A stretch of 64,000 nt of DNA from Sphingomonas sp. IC081 (GTDB lineage: Bacteria; Pseudomonadota; Alphaproteobacteria; Sphingomonadales; Sphingomonadaceae). The translations under genes and the position numbers were made by a program. Shown piece by piece: positions 53,389-61,757 of the stretch; within the stretch, counting starts at the first letter, position 1, and each line of letters begins with the position of its first letter. Below the pieces are notes generated by a model. It made no database searches, was not told the DNA's origin, and saw only the letters and a list, made by a program, of their open reading frames with translations. The stretch lies in NCBI RefSeq assembly GCF_006874585.1, contig NZ_CP029763.1, positions 1 to 64,000 on the forward strand. Reading direction: 5' to 3'.

Positions 53389-54873
53389 TCAGAGCTTCAC
53401 GCAGATGTTTTCGGTTTCGGTATAGAATTCAAGACTGTGCACGCCGCCTTCCCGGCCGATCCCGGAATGTCCGGACCCGCCGAATGCTGTGCGCAGATCG
53501 CGCAGGAACCAGCAGTTGACCCAGCAGACGCCAACCTGCATCGCCGCCGCTACCCGGTGCGCGCGCGACAGGTTTTCAGTCCAGATGGTCGCGCAAAGAC
53601 CGTAATCGGTGTCATTGGCCAGCCTGATCACCTCGTCTTCGCTGTCGAACGGGATCACCCCGCAACACGGGCCGAAGATCTCTTCGCGCATGACCGAACT
53701 GTCGTGCGCCAGCCCCGTCCACAGGGTCGGCTCGACATAGAAACCGCCCGCTTCGTCACCCGAAAGCGCGGGAACTCCGCCGCCTGTGACGACAGTGGCG
53801 CCTTCGGCCACGGCTCGCGCATAGTAACCAAGCACCTTTTCCTGGTGTTCGGCGCTGATCAGCGGACCGAGATAGGCCGGATCGCCGGTCGCCCCCGGCT
53901 TGAACCCCTTGGCCGCAGCTGTCATCCGCTTGACGAATTCCTCAAAAATCGGCCGCTCGACATAGACCCGCTCGGTTCCGAGGCAGACTTGCCCGGTGTT
54001 GAGAAAGACCGAACGCGACAGCACTTCGATCGCCTTGTCGAGATTGGCATCGGCGAAGACAACCGCGGGATTCTTGCCACCCAGTTCGAACGAAATGTCG
54101 CGCACCCCGACGGCGGCCTTTTGCATGATCGCCTGACCAGTGCCGGTCTCGCCGGTAAAGGTGATCGCATCGACGTCCTTGTTGGAGGTAAGGAATTCGC
54201 CGGCCGAACCTGACCCGAACCCGTGTACCACGTTATAGACGCCTTCGGGCATCCCCACCGCGTTCATGACCTCGCCCAACAACGCCGCAGTACGGGGGGT
54301 TTCCTCCGATGGCTTGACCACCACTGTGTTGCCGCAGGCCAGCGCCGGGCCGACCTTCCAGGTCATCAGCAGCAAGGGGAAGTTCCACGGGCAGATTACC
54401 GCGATGACGCCCTTGGGCTTGCGCACCACATAGTTGAGCGCCTGCCCGCCATCGGGCGTTGCCGTGGCGAACGATTCGGTGGGGGTGGTGGAAATGACAT
54501 CGGCGAACATCCGGAAATTCGCGGCCCCCCGCGGGATGTCGATATGCGAAGCGACATGGCGGGGCTTGCCGGTATCCGCCACTTCCGCCGCGAGGAAATC
54601 GTCCGCGCGGCGTTCGATTTCGGCAGCGACGGCCGTGATCAGCTTGACCCGTTCGGCCGTGGTCATCTTGCCCCAGGGCCCGTTCAGAGCCGCCTTGGCC
54701 GCTGCCACCGCGTCAGCCACATCGGCCTCGCTCGCTTCGTGGACAGTGCCGATCCGAAGTCCGGTCGCCGGAGCGAAATTGTCGAATGTCTTGCCGGTGC
54801 TCCCGCGGCGGTAGGCACCGCCGATGAAGTTCAGGATCGTGTCGGTAACTGCAGGGGTACTTCCGGGTGTCAT
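53389..54873 (-). CDS. xylG: 2-hydroxymuconic semialdehyde dehydrogenase XylG
   Basis: A 494-residue aldehyde dehydrogenase. Catalytic Glu in FELGGKNPAVVF, Cys in NTGQVCLGTERVYVE, NAD motif FTGETGTG, and general VICPWNFPLLLMTWK. It oxidises 2-hydroxymuconic semialdehyde to 4-oxalocrotonate. Family and place leave little doubt. Confidence 0.94.
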   Translation of the reverse strand: MTPGSTPAVTDTILNFIGGAYRRGSTGKTFDNFAPATGLRIGTVHEASEADVADAVAAAKAALNGPWGKMTTAERVKLITAVAAEIERRADDFLAAEVADTGKPRHVASHIDIPRGAANFRMFADVISTTPTESFATATPDGGQALNYVVRKPKGVIAVICPWNFPLLLMTWKVGPALACGNTVVVKPSEETPRTAALLGEVMNAVGMPEGVYNVVHGFGSGSAGEFLTSNKDVDAITFTGETGTGQAIMQKAAVGVRDISFELGGKNPAVVFADANLDKAIEVLSRSVFLNTGQVCLGTERVYVERPIFEEFVKRMTAAAKGFKPGATGDPAYLGPLISAEHQEKVLGYYARAVAEGATVVTGGGVPALSGDEAGGFYVEPTLWTGLAHDSSVMREEIFGPCCGVIPFDSEDEVIRLANDTDYGLCATIWTENLSRAHRVAAAMQVGVCWVNCWFLRDLRTAFGGSGHSGIGREGGVHSLEFYTETENICVKL

Positions 54874-54912
54874 GGGCTTGTTCTCTCTTCACATTGCCTC
54901 AATGATGGGCGA

Positions 54913-55344
54913 TCAGTGCTGCGTCGCGCCGATTGCGGCGAGACCGGCGTTGGCGCAGATGGTGTCGATCTCCTCGCTCGCACCGGAAACTCCGATCGCG
55001 CCGACGCATTCGCCGCCGATGTCGATCGGCAGCCCCCCGCCGAACATTGCGATGCCTGGCTTGGCCGCGATGCCGTCGCGCAGCGCCGGATTGCCGGAAA
55101 TCATCTCGTACAGATCTGGCGTCGGCACCCGGAAGCTGGCGGCGGTATAGGCTTTGTCTTGCGCGAACTGGGTCGAGGGAAACGGCGCGCCGCTGGCGCG
55201 CAACAGCGCGACCAGCTCGCCACCTGCTCCGATGATTGCGGCGACGACCGGACAACCGCACTCGATGCCAGCAGCGACCGCAGCCGAGACCGCTTTCACC
55301 GCAAGATCGTGCCCGATCGTCCTGATTGTCGCCACTCCGTCCAT
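54913..55344 (-). CDS. GlcG/HbpS-like small protein within the meta-cleavage operon
   Basis: A 143-residue protein of the GlcG/HbpS (haem-degrading-like) fold: GIECGCPVVAAIIGAGGELV, FAQDKAYTAASF, MFGGGLPIDIGGECVGAIGV. Its start (ATG 55344) lies next to the end of xylE and it precedes xylG, so it is co-transcribed. Homologues at this place are seen in other catechol operons, but the role is not established. Haem or small-ligand binding is the family expectation only. Confidence 0.8.
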   Translation of the reverse strand: MDGVATIRTIGHDLAVKAVSAAVAAGIECGCPVVAAIIGAGGELVALLRASGAPFPSTQFAQDKAYTAASFRVPTPDLYEMISGNPALRDGIAAKPGIAMFGGGLPIDIGGECVGAIGVSGASEEIDTICANAGLAAIGATQH

Positions 55345-55346
55345 GA

Positions 55347-56270
55347 TCAGGTGTTCACCGTCATGAAGCGGTCGTTGAGCGCCTTTTCGTAATAGAAGAT
55401 CGCCTTGCCGGCGTTTTCGGCCTGCCACATCCGGCGCGGGTTGTCGGGATAATAGAAGTAGCCGCCGCTGAAGGTCTCGTTGCGGTTGCCCGAAGGATCG
55501 AAGAAATAGACCGTCTGCCCGCGGGTAATCCCGTGGCGCGTCGGGCCGATGTCCAGCGCGATATCATAACGGCTGATAATATCTGCCGCGTGGCCGACAT
55601 CGTGCCAGGATTCGAGATTGAATGAGACGTGATGAATTCGGCCATCCTCGGGGTATCCCAGGAACGCCACGTCATGTGCCTTATTGCTGCACGAGAGGAA
55701 AATCCCCATGCGCGCGCCCGTTGCTTCATCCAGAAGCTCCTCGGTCACAGAGAAATCCAGCGCCTCGACAAAGATCTTCGCGCTCGCCGAGATATCAACG
55801 CCGTTCAGCGCACAGTGATCGAAGCGGGTGGCGCGCATACCGCGCGGCTCGGCTACCCAGACATCGGGATTGCGGACAGCCGGCGCGGTTTCGGACAGCT
55901 CCATCTCGGCATAAAGATCGAAGACGTGCGCCGTGGGGGTGTTGAACCGGATCTTACGACCGACCCCGGGATCCTCCCCGGCCGCAATGACATCGACATG
56001 GACACCCATGTCGAGCAGCCGTTCGGCAAAGTGGTCGAGATCGGCGTCCCTGGCGACCTTGAACGCCATCCGGTCCAGTCCGGCCGAATCCGCCTCGCGC
56101 AGGATGATGCTGTGGCGATCGAACTCGTCAAACGCCTGCAAATAGGCCTTGCCGCCCTCCACGCTGACCAGGTTGAGCCCGATCCGATCCCGATAATGCT
56201 GAATCGCTTCATCCAGATCGAGGACACGCAGCTGGACATAGCCAGGGCGAAGTACTCCGGTCACTGCCAT
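55347..56270 (-). CDS. xylE: Catechol 2,3-dioxygenase XylE
   Basis: A 307-residue two-domain type I extradiol dioxygenase. The Fe(II) ligands lie in the C-terminal half: His in RFDHCALNGVD, His in RIHHVSFNLES and Glu in NRNETFSGGYF. It opens catechol beside the diol to 2-hydroxymuconic semialdehyde. It gives a second route for catechol alongside CatA in this window. Confidence 0.95.
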   Translation of the reverse strand: MAVTGVLRPGYVQLRVLDLDEAIQHYRDRIGLNLVSVEGGKAYLQAFDEFDRHSIILREADSAGLDRMAFKVARDADLDHFAERLLDMGVHVDVIAAGEDPGVGRKIRFNTPTAHVFDLYAEMELSETAPAVRNPDVWVAEPRGMRATRFDHCALNGVDISASAKIFVEALDFSVTEELLDEATGARMGIFLSCSNKAHDVAFLGYPEDGRIHHVSFNLESWHDVGHAADIISRYDIALDIGPTRHGITRGQTVYFFDPSGNRNETFSGGYFYYPDNPRRMWQAENAGKAIFYYEKALNDRFMTVNT

Positions 56271-56289
56271 TTCAGTTCTCCTTGTCCCA

Positions 56290-57141
56290 TCAGGCCTTGA
56301 GGCCGTTCTCGAAAAATTCGGCGACCATGCGGTTGAAACTGGCCATCCGTTCGATCTGCACCCAATGGCCGCATTCGGCGAAGACGTGCAGGTCGGCGCG
56401 CGGCAGCAGGCTGGCGAGGCGGACGGTGAAATCCAGCGGTATGACCTGGTCGAACAGGCCGTGCAGGATCAGCGTTTCATGCCGCAGCGTCGCAACGTCT
56501 TCTTCTCGGCTCGCCAGCATGGCGATATTTGCCTGGCGGTCGGCCCCGCCAAAGGTGGCGTGATAGGGCTCATGCGCACCGGGCCGCATGCTGGCCTCGT
56601 AGCGCGACTGGATCAGATCCTCGGTCAGGCGGCTATGATCCCAGGCGAGAAACTTGAGCGAGGCGCGCATTTCCTCGAGCGAAGGCTGGTAGCCCCAGAC
56701 CTGATCGAGCGCCGGGGTAATCGGAAAATCCAGTCCGGCCGGCCCCATCAGCACCGCCCGATCAACCCGATCGGGATGCGCGATCATGAAGGCCAGGGTG
56801 ATGCCCCCGCCGAACGAATTGCCCACCATCGAAACCTTGTCGATTTCCAGTGAGTCAAGCAGGGATACGATCTGATCCACCCAGATCTGCTTGTTTTCGA
56901 TCCGCCCCTTCGAATCCGAATAGCCGAACCCGAACATGTCGGGAGCGATAACGCGAAAGCGCTTGGCGAGCTCGGGCATGTTGAGACGCCAGTTGGCCCA
57001 GGCGGTTACGCCCGGTCCCGATCCGTGGATGAGCAGAACCGGTGCGCCTGCGCCTACGTCGTGATAATTGGTCGTACTACCATCGACAGTCAGGGACTTG
57101 CCAATTTCCGGGCAATCGGTGGCGGTTAAGCCAACACTCAT
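56290..57141 (-). CDS. xylF: 2-hydroxymuconic semialdehyde hydrolase XylF
   Basis: A 283-residue alpha/beta hydrolase with HGSGPGVTAWANWR, nucleophile Ser in VGNSFGGGITL, Asp in GLFDQVIPLDF and His in ECGHWVQIERM. It cleaves formate from the ring-fission product. It is first in the xylF-E-orf-G-J-Q-K-I-H-T row and is preceded by AGGAGGAG and a strong inverted repeat. Confidence 0.93.
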   Translation of the reverse strand: MSVGLTATDCPEIGKSLTVDGSTTNYHDVGAGAPVLLIHGSGPGVTAWANWRLNMPELAKRFRVIAPDMFGFGYSDSKGRIENKQIWVDQIVSLLDSLEIDKVSMVGNSFGGGITLAFMIAHPDRVDRAVLMGPAGLDFPITPALDQVWGYQPSLEEMRASLKFLAWDHSRLTEDLIQSRYEASMRPGAHEPYHATFGGADRQANIAMLASREEDVATLRHETLILHGLFDQVIPLDFTVRLASLLPRADLHVFAECGHWVQIERMASFNRMVAEFFENGLKA

Positions 57142-57168
57142 ATACCGGCCTCCTCCTGTTTACTCGCT

Positions 57169-57198
57169 GTTCTTTCGAGGCGGCAGCCTCGAAAGAAC
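57169..57198. promoter_or_regulatory. Perfect inverted repeat upstream of xylF
   Basis: GTTCTTTCGAGGC and its complement (13-base arms, loop GGCA) lie 28 bases before the xylF start. Just upstream in the gene's direction is AGAACA-CA-TGTTCT, which shares the GTTCT arm end. They could be an operator, or a 5'-UTR hairpin of the meta operon. No regulator gene sits beside it. Confidence 0.55.
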
Positions 57199-57555
57199 AT
57201 GTGTTCTCGTCCAAATGCTCGAGACACCGGGTCTTGACAACCGCCCCGTCTGCCGACTGTCCGACGAAGCCGCTTCAGCGATCTGCGCGCGACGCGCCCG
57301 CACCTCTCAAATCTAGGCCCGCCATGCAGCAAAGCATCGGAACAATCGACATTGCCGTCAATCCGAATAGCGGCAATTCCTGTCCGATTTCCGCCTCCAA
57401 ATCGAGGCGCGGGCACCAAGCGTTGGAATCAATCCACTAGATGCCGTAATGGGCCGGCGTCTCAAGAGTAGCCAGGTTGGTGGCTGTCCCTCAGAATGAT
57501 GGTGTTGAAAACGGGGTCCGAGTGATCGGCCCCAAGCATCATGAGAGGAACAGCC
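57199..57555. other. Intergenic stretch upstream of the meta operon, no gene seen
   Basis: Should contain the promoter of the xylF row. No convincing -35/-10 pair or gene is visible. The right part (GGGGTCCGAGTGATCGG...) leads into an IS110 fragment. Confidence 0.4.
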
Positions 57556-57645
57556 ATGGAGTACTATGCCGGAATCGATGTCTCTCTGAAAGAGAGCAGC
57601 GTATGTGTCGTGGACGACCTCCGCACCAACATAGCTGTGCGATGA
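57556..57645 (+). pseudogene. IS110-family transposase N-terminal scrap
   Basis: Reads MEYYAGIDVSLKESSVCVVD, the first motif of an IS110 DEDD domain, then leaves the family and stops. It is different from the other IS110 types in this window. Confidence 0.75.
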
Positions 57646-57659
57646 TGTGGTCGTTGTAG

Positions 57660-57788
57660 GTTCACGTCAACCGAAATCTCCGCCGCCGCACGCGCCGCCA
57701 CCCCAGCGCAGAAATACTTGATCAGTTCTTCCTGGACACCTCGCCGAAGGCAGCTCCTGCTGCCTCTCTCTAACCATATGACATACAT
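57660..57788 (-). pseudogene. Scrap resembling an IS1595-type transposase N-terminus
   Basis: The minus strand reads RRGVQEELIKYFCAGVAARA and AAEISVDVN, like the zinc-ribbon/HTH start of IS1595 transposases. It breaks off where the IS110 scrap begins. Identification is by eye and modest. Confidence 0.5.
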
Positions 57789-57821
57789 AACCTTTATCTG
57801 CTATCTATGTCAGCCCCTAAC

Positions 57822-58160
57822 TCATTGCTCCACCATGCCGCCCTGGTCGGGCACTTCGATAGCTATCCAGCCGTCATCCAGAACCACCTTATAAGTCTTT
57901 AAGGCGATCTGGCAGGGGAAGGCGGTCGGTGCCCCGCTTCCAATATCGAACGCTCCACCGTGGAAGGGGCATTCGATAATCATTCCATCTTGGTACCCAT
58001 CGGTCAGAAATGCGTTGCCATGGGTGCAGGTGTTGTCTGTCGCAAAGTATCGATTCTCGAAACAGTAAACAGCTAGTGCGGGGAGTCCGTCCCGGTTAAC
58101 GGCCACAGGCTCACCTTCTGTGACATCAGCGGCCTTGCACAGCCGAATCATTGTTTTCAT
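57822..58160 (-). CDS. Rieske [2Fe-2S] ferredoxin
   Basis: A 112-residue BphA3-type Rieske ferredoxin. Ligands are in NTCTHGNAFL (C-x-H) and IECPFHGGAFDIG (C-x2-H). It should carry electrons to a Rieske oxygenase; the two alpha subunits at 59.2-63.0 kb, on the same strand, are the likely partners. It is separated from them by cyanase and a small inverted-repeat element. Confidence 0.9.
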   Translation of the reverse strand: MKTMIRLCKAADVTEGEPVAVNRDGLPALAVYCFENRYFATDNTCTHGNAFLTDGYQDGMIIECPFHGGAFDIGSGAPTAFPCQIALKTYKVVLDDGWIAIEVPDQGGMVEQ

Positions 58161-58182
58161 ATTAGTTTTCCTCTGACGTGCT

Positions 58183-58421
58183 CCCCTGATTGTTCATCAG
58201 TCAGAGGTAGAGTCCTTCCATTGTTTGAGGGTCCCCCGGTTGACGCACCCCTCTCTGAATTTGACCGTCCAAGGGCAGCGTCCGATATTGGAAGCGGGGC
58301 ACACCCCTGCCGAGAGCGCCGGCCAACATGCTTGGGGGCATGCTCCCAGGCATGTTGCCATCACCTCAATCAACCATCATGAAGAGCGAGACTCTACCTC
58401 TGACTGATGAACAATCAGGGG
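58183..58421. repeat. 239-base element bounded by 32-base perfect inverted repeats
   Basis: CCCCTGATTGTTCATCAGTC and the following 12 bases (58183-58214) are repeated exactly, inverted, at 58390-58421. Inside, 58278-58303 matches in inverted sense a 26-base part of the Rieske ferredoxin gene (around 57934-57959) with one mismatch, and 58325-58356 is a near-palindrome. No gene is seen. It may be a MITE-like element or the scar of an inversion. Confidence 0.75.
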
Positions 58422-58561
58422 CGGATGTCACCAGTATATACAAAAGACGCATGACCCTTGAAGATGCTGGCGACTTAGAGTTTCAATCACTATCTCCATA
58501 TTACAGGCCGCGCTCTATTGTGCTAGACATCTTGGAAACCAACGGCGAAATCTATCTTCGA

Positions 58562-59047
58562 TTAGGCTTCTTTAAGCCCGTTGACTGGATGGTTTCCGGT
58601 TGCACCATAGTAGCGATAGGGGAGGAACTTGCCCGACATGACGATCTTTACACGATCGCCCGCCGGATCGGGCAGGCGCTCCATGGCGAAGTCGAAGTCG
58701 ATCGCCGACATGATGCCGTCGCCGAACTCCTCTTGGATCAGTTCCTTCCAACTCGTGCCGAAGATGTTGACAAGCTCATAGAAGCGATAGACCAGCGGGT
58801 CGGTCGGCGGCGTCGTGAAGGTGCCGCGATAGGGCACCTCCTGGATCAGCCGGGTCTCCGCCTCGGTCAGGCCGAACAACTCGGCGGCAGCCGAAGCCTG
58901 CGCTCTGGTGAAGCGCATTTGGCCGAGAATACCGGCAGTGACCAGGACGGGCGAGGCGCCGCCGATCGTCTCGCAGATATGTGCCCAGTTCCAGCCCTTC
59001 TCACGCTTGATGTCGAGCAGCTTCTCAGTGAGGTCCTGGCGTTTCAT
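58562..59047 (-). CDS. cynS: Cyanase (cyanate hydratase)
   Basis: A 161-residue enzyme with an N-terminal helical domain and the C-terminal catalytic domain. The three catalytic residues of E. coli CynS (R96, E99, S122) are found at R88, E91 and S114 with the same spacing (LVYRFYELVN, GIMSAIDFD). It turns cyanate and bicarbonate into ammonia and CO2. The start giving MKRQDLTEKL is used, 30 bases inside the longest frame. No cynR/cynT neighbour is present; instead it sits between an oxygenase ferredoxin and oxygenase genes, all on the same strand. Confidence 0.95.
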   Translation of the reverse strand: MKRQDLTEKLLDIKREKGWNWAHICETIGGASPVLVTAGILGQMRFTRAQASAAAELFGLTEAETRLIQEVPYRGTFTTPPTDPLVYRFYELVNIFGTSWKELIQEEFGDGIMSAIDFDFAMERLPDPAGDRVKIVMSGKFLPYRYYGATGNHPVNGLKEA

Positions 59048-59210
59048 GGCTTTACTCCTTATTGCAAAGTTCGGCAAGAACCAGAAATACGCTCCAACAA
59101 CAACTAGTAATGTGAGGATTACCCATCACCCATCTCATTATCCCGTTCCCCTCAGGACAGGTGAATTAAATCCGTCCGAGCTTTTTCGGTTAGTGTTTGA
59201 AGGCGCCCAT

Positions 59211-60437
59211 TCATCGCCGAATGATCCGCTCAACTGTTTCGTGCAAGCGGCGGCAGAGCACTTCCTGATCCTGAAAGTAAAACTGTTTAATGACGCCGGA
59301 TTCAGCTACGGCCTGGCAGTCCTCAAGCGTGCTGAAATCTTCCAGCCAGACATTGCTCGACATGACACGCGCATATTCGACGGCGAACGCCTGGGCGGCG
59401 GTTTCAGGCTCCGTCGAATACATGTTGATGCGCTGATACATGCGGCTGACCGAGACAGGCCAAAAATTGTGGGTCTGATATTGACCGTCGAACAGCGCGA
59501 TCCAGAAATTTGGGAAAACGAAGTAAATATCAGCTGCCCATTCCTTGTCGCGCGTGGGGTTCACCCCACGCGGCATGTCCACGATCTGCCCACTATTATA
59601 GGAGCGAATCGAAGGGCCATACTTCGCCGCCAGCTCATCGATCGGGCCGCGCGTCGGGTTCGCTCCCGCCGGCATCGAAAGGCGATGATTTTCGCCGAAT
59701 GCCGAGAAGTCCAGCATGTGAATCATGGGGTTTTTCTGGCCGCCGAGCGAGTTGCCGAGAGTACGCCGATGCAGCGTAACCGCATGATAGCCTTCGACCT
59801 GGGAATCGACGCTGAGCTTCCAGTTACATCCCACCTCTCCTTCATAGCCAAAAATGGGGCTGTAGGTACTGAAAGGATAGCCAGCCAGTTCCTCCTTCAG
59901 GCCACCCAGTTGCTCGTCGAGCGTGAGGTGAGGCGTCTCGTCGAGATTGACGAAAATGAAGCCTTCCCAGAAATCGATGGCTATCGGCAAAAGGCCAAGA
60001 GTACGCCGATCGATGTCAAAGAACTGCTCTTCGTCTGGAATGTCGACGACATCGCCCTTGTCGCTGAACACCCAGCCGTGAAATTCGCACACGAAAAACT
60101 TCTTGTTGCCGGTTTTCACAAAGGACGTCTTGTCGGCCAATTTTTGGCAAATCTTGTTGCCGCGGTGAGGGCACGCGTTGTGGAAGGCGCGAATACTTCC
60201 ATCCCGCCCGCGTGTCAGCAGGACACTGACCTTTAGGAATGGGATGTCATGGACAATGTAGTCACCCGCCTTCGGGATATCGGATTCGCGACCCAAGTTC
60301 AGCCAGTAGCGACGAAAAATCTTGTCACGCTCTAGCTCGAATTGCGCCTGATCGGTGTAGACCTCAGGGCTGACTGGGCCAGTGCCTAGATTCAGCTTCT
60401 TTGTCCACGATTCGGCTGTTTGGATATTCATATTCAA
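59211..60437 (-). CDS. Rieske oxygenase alpha subunit (substrate unknown), first of two
   Basis: A 408-residue ring-hydroxylating oxygenase. Rieske ligands are C89-x-H91 and C117-x2-H120; the spacer of 25 residues (with NKICQKLADKTSFVKTGNKK) is longer than the usual 15-18. The mononuclear iron site is H218 and H223 in VEGYHAVTLH. FWEGFIFVNLDE is typical. It is on the same strand as an NTF2-like gene, two small unknown genes and a second alpha subunit. It resembles aromatic-acid or cyclic-compound oxygenases of sphingomonads only in general terms. Confidence 0.88.
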   Translation of the reverse strand: MNMNIQTAESWTKKLNLGTGPVSPEVYTDQAQFELERDKIFRRYWLNLGRESDIPKAGDYIVHDIPFLKVSVLLTRGRDGSIRAFHNACPHRGNKICQKLADKTSFVKTGNKKFFVCEFHGWVFSDKGDVVDIPDEEQFFDIDRRTLGLLPIAIDFWEGFIFVNLDETPHLTLDEQLGGLKEELAGYPFSTYSPIFGYEGEVGCNWKLSVDSQVEGYHAVTLHRRTLGNSLGGQKNPMIHMLDFSAFGENHRLSMPAGANPTRGPIDELAAKYGPSIRSYNSGQIVDMPRGVNPTRDKEWAADIYFVFPNFWIALFDGQYQTHNFWPVSVSRMYQRINMYSTEPETAAQAFAVEYARVMSSNVWLEDFSTLEDCQAVAESGVIKQFYFQDQEVLCRRLHETVERIIRR

Positions 60438-60467
60438 TTCCCATCAATGCTTTAGAGCATACTGACC

Positions 60468-60989
60468 TCAGCGCTGCGCACCCCGGATCGGGCCGTCGGC
60501 CCATCCTTTATCGTACGACGCCATCAGTCGGATGTTGATTTCGATACGGGTAAATTTCCATTCGCCATCAATCTTGCAGTAGCGGTCGAAATATTCACCG
60601 GCGAGCCAGACCCCCTCGTTGGAAGCGTCGGGGAAATCCATCGTTGCGGGCTCCCAAAGGTACCACGAGGCTTCTGCTGTTTGACCGTCGCCGCTGACAT
60701 TGATGAGCGGTTGCAGATAATAATGCGTGGTCCAGCGCACACCGTTCACACGGGCATTGTCGCGATACATAGCTTCCAGCGCTGCGTGCCCCTTGTGCGC
60801 ACCAGAAAACGGCGGATTGAGCACAACCTCTGCGTCCTCGGTGAACATTGGAAGCAGCAAGTCGACGTTATTATCGTCATCGCAGGCCCGGGAATATCGC
60901 CAGCGGAGCCGCTTGATCGCCTCAATGTCGTCGAGGCGCTCGATCTTCCGCTCCAGTTCGGCAATGCGTTCATCGATAGGTCTGGTCAT
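60468..60989 (-). CDS. NTF2/SnoaL-like protein, possible oxygenase beta subunit
   Basis: A 173-residue NTF2-fold protein (IEAIKRLRWRYSRACDDDNN, LLPMFTEDAEVVLN, GEWKFTRIEINIRL) that starts with a short coiled segment (RIAELERKIERLDD). The start MTRPIDERI follows AAGGA. Oxygenase beta subunits have this fold, but SnoaL-type enzymes do too; its place 30 bases upstream of the first alpha subunit fits either. Function uncertain. Confidence 0.78.
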   Translation of the reverse strand: MTRPIDERIAELERKIERLDDIEAIKRLRWRYSRACDDDNNVDLLLPMFTEDAEVVLNPPFSGAHKGHAALEAMYRDNARVNGVRWTTHYYLQPLINVSGDGQTAEASWYLWEPATMDFPDASNEGVWLAGEYFDRYCKIDGEWKFTRIEINIRLMASYDKGWADGPIRGAQR

Positions 60990-61000
60990 CGCAGCAATCC

Positions 61001-61378
61001 TTAAACGAACGCCTCGCGCGCGACCGACATGGCCGGACGGTTCGCTACGGCCTCGTGGGTGGGCAGGAACTTGCGCGCGTCGAAGCCACAAACGACAGCC
61101 GGCTGATGGAAGAACTCGATTGCCGGCGCGACCATCGCCAGCCCATAGCTAAGTTGAAGCAGGTTGTTTTCCTCGTCGGTAAGATCCTCAAGCACCTTGG
61201 CATCGAAATCCTCAAGGATATCCGTCATCAGCGGTGTCATGGCATCGTAGAATTCTCGCAATTTCGCAATGCTCGTAGTAAGCCGCTTCTCTTGGCGTGC
61301 GGTCTGCGTCGGAAGGATCCAATCGCGCGCAAAGAGTTCCAGAACCCTGTATTTCTCAGGCAACATATGAGCGTTCAT
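61001..61378 (-). CDS. Small unknown protein A, paralogue of the neighbouring protein B
   Basis: A 125-residue, mostly helical protein without known domain (RVLELFARDWILP, KLREFYDAMTPLMTDILEDF, LTDEENNLLQLSYGL, AIEFFHQPAVVCGF). Aligned with protein B it shares W-x-L, LR/IR-x-FYDA-x-x-P-x-M, LT-x-E-[DE]-x-LLQ and a final E-x-x-x-Q pattern. The start at 61378 has GGGAG upstream. Placement between two oxygenase genes suggests a linked role, but nothing is known from sequence. Confidence 0.75.
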   Translation of the reverse strand: MNAHMLPEKYRVLELFARDWILPTQTARQEKRLTTSIAKLREFYDAMTPLMTDILEDFDAKVLEDLTDEENNLLQLSYGLAMVAPAIEFFHQPAVVCGFDARKFLPTHEAVANRPAMSVAREAFV

Positions 61379-61403
61379 CGGAACTGCACTCCCTTCAGTA
61401 TTT

Positions 61404-61757
61404 TCAACGATCAGTTTGGAGGTCTGCGGGCTTGAAGAAGTCGGCGCGCACATCGACCTGATTCCACGCTTCGAAGCAGCGCGAGATCTCAACGTAGGAC
61501 ATCGCTATTTGCAAAAGCGCATCATCCTCAGGCGTCAACCCCTCAATCGGAAGCTTTTCTAGGTAAGCCATCACAGCCGGCATCCGCGGCGACACCGCAT
61601 CGTAAAACGGCCTGATTTCTTCGATTGTGCTGCCGGTTCGTTTGGCGAACCGCTGCCGCTCCGAGCCAAGCGCCCATTCGCTCACCCACGGATCAAGATC
61701 TCTGAAGTTTTGGGGCAGGTTGTTCGAGGTCACCCCCCGATTTGCGACGTCAGACAT
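61404..61757 (-). CDS. Small unknown protein B, paralogue of protein A
   Basis: A 117-residue helical protein (LDPWVSEWALG, EIRPFYDAVSPRMPAVMAYL, LTPEDDALLQIAMSYVEISR, CFEAWNQVDVRADFF). The start ATG 61757 lies 8 bases inside the end of the second oxygenase gene, so translation is probably coupled to it. Clear similarity to protein A shows a duplication. No family recognised. Confidence 0.75.
   Translation of the reverse strand: MSDVANRGVTSNNLPQNFRDLDPWVSEWALGSERQRFAKRTGSTIEEIRPFYDAVSPRMPAVMAYLEKLPIEGLTPEDDALLQIAMSYVEISRCFEAWNQVDVRADFFKPADLQTDR

Noticed and set aside
53305..55392. Long plus-strand frames opposite xylG and its neighbours
   Set aside because: Antisense shadows of the meta-cleavage genes.
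58328..59107. A plus-strand frame starting before the cyanase gene
   Set aside because: Most of it is antisense to cynS. The first ~65 codons from ATG 58379 look protein-like, but no family is evident and the frame would share the inverted-repeat element.
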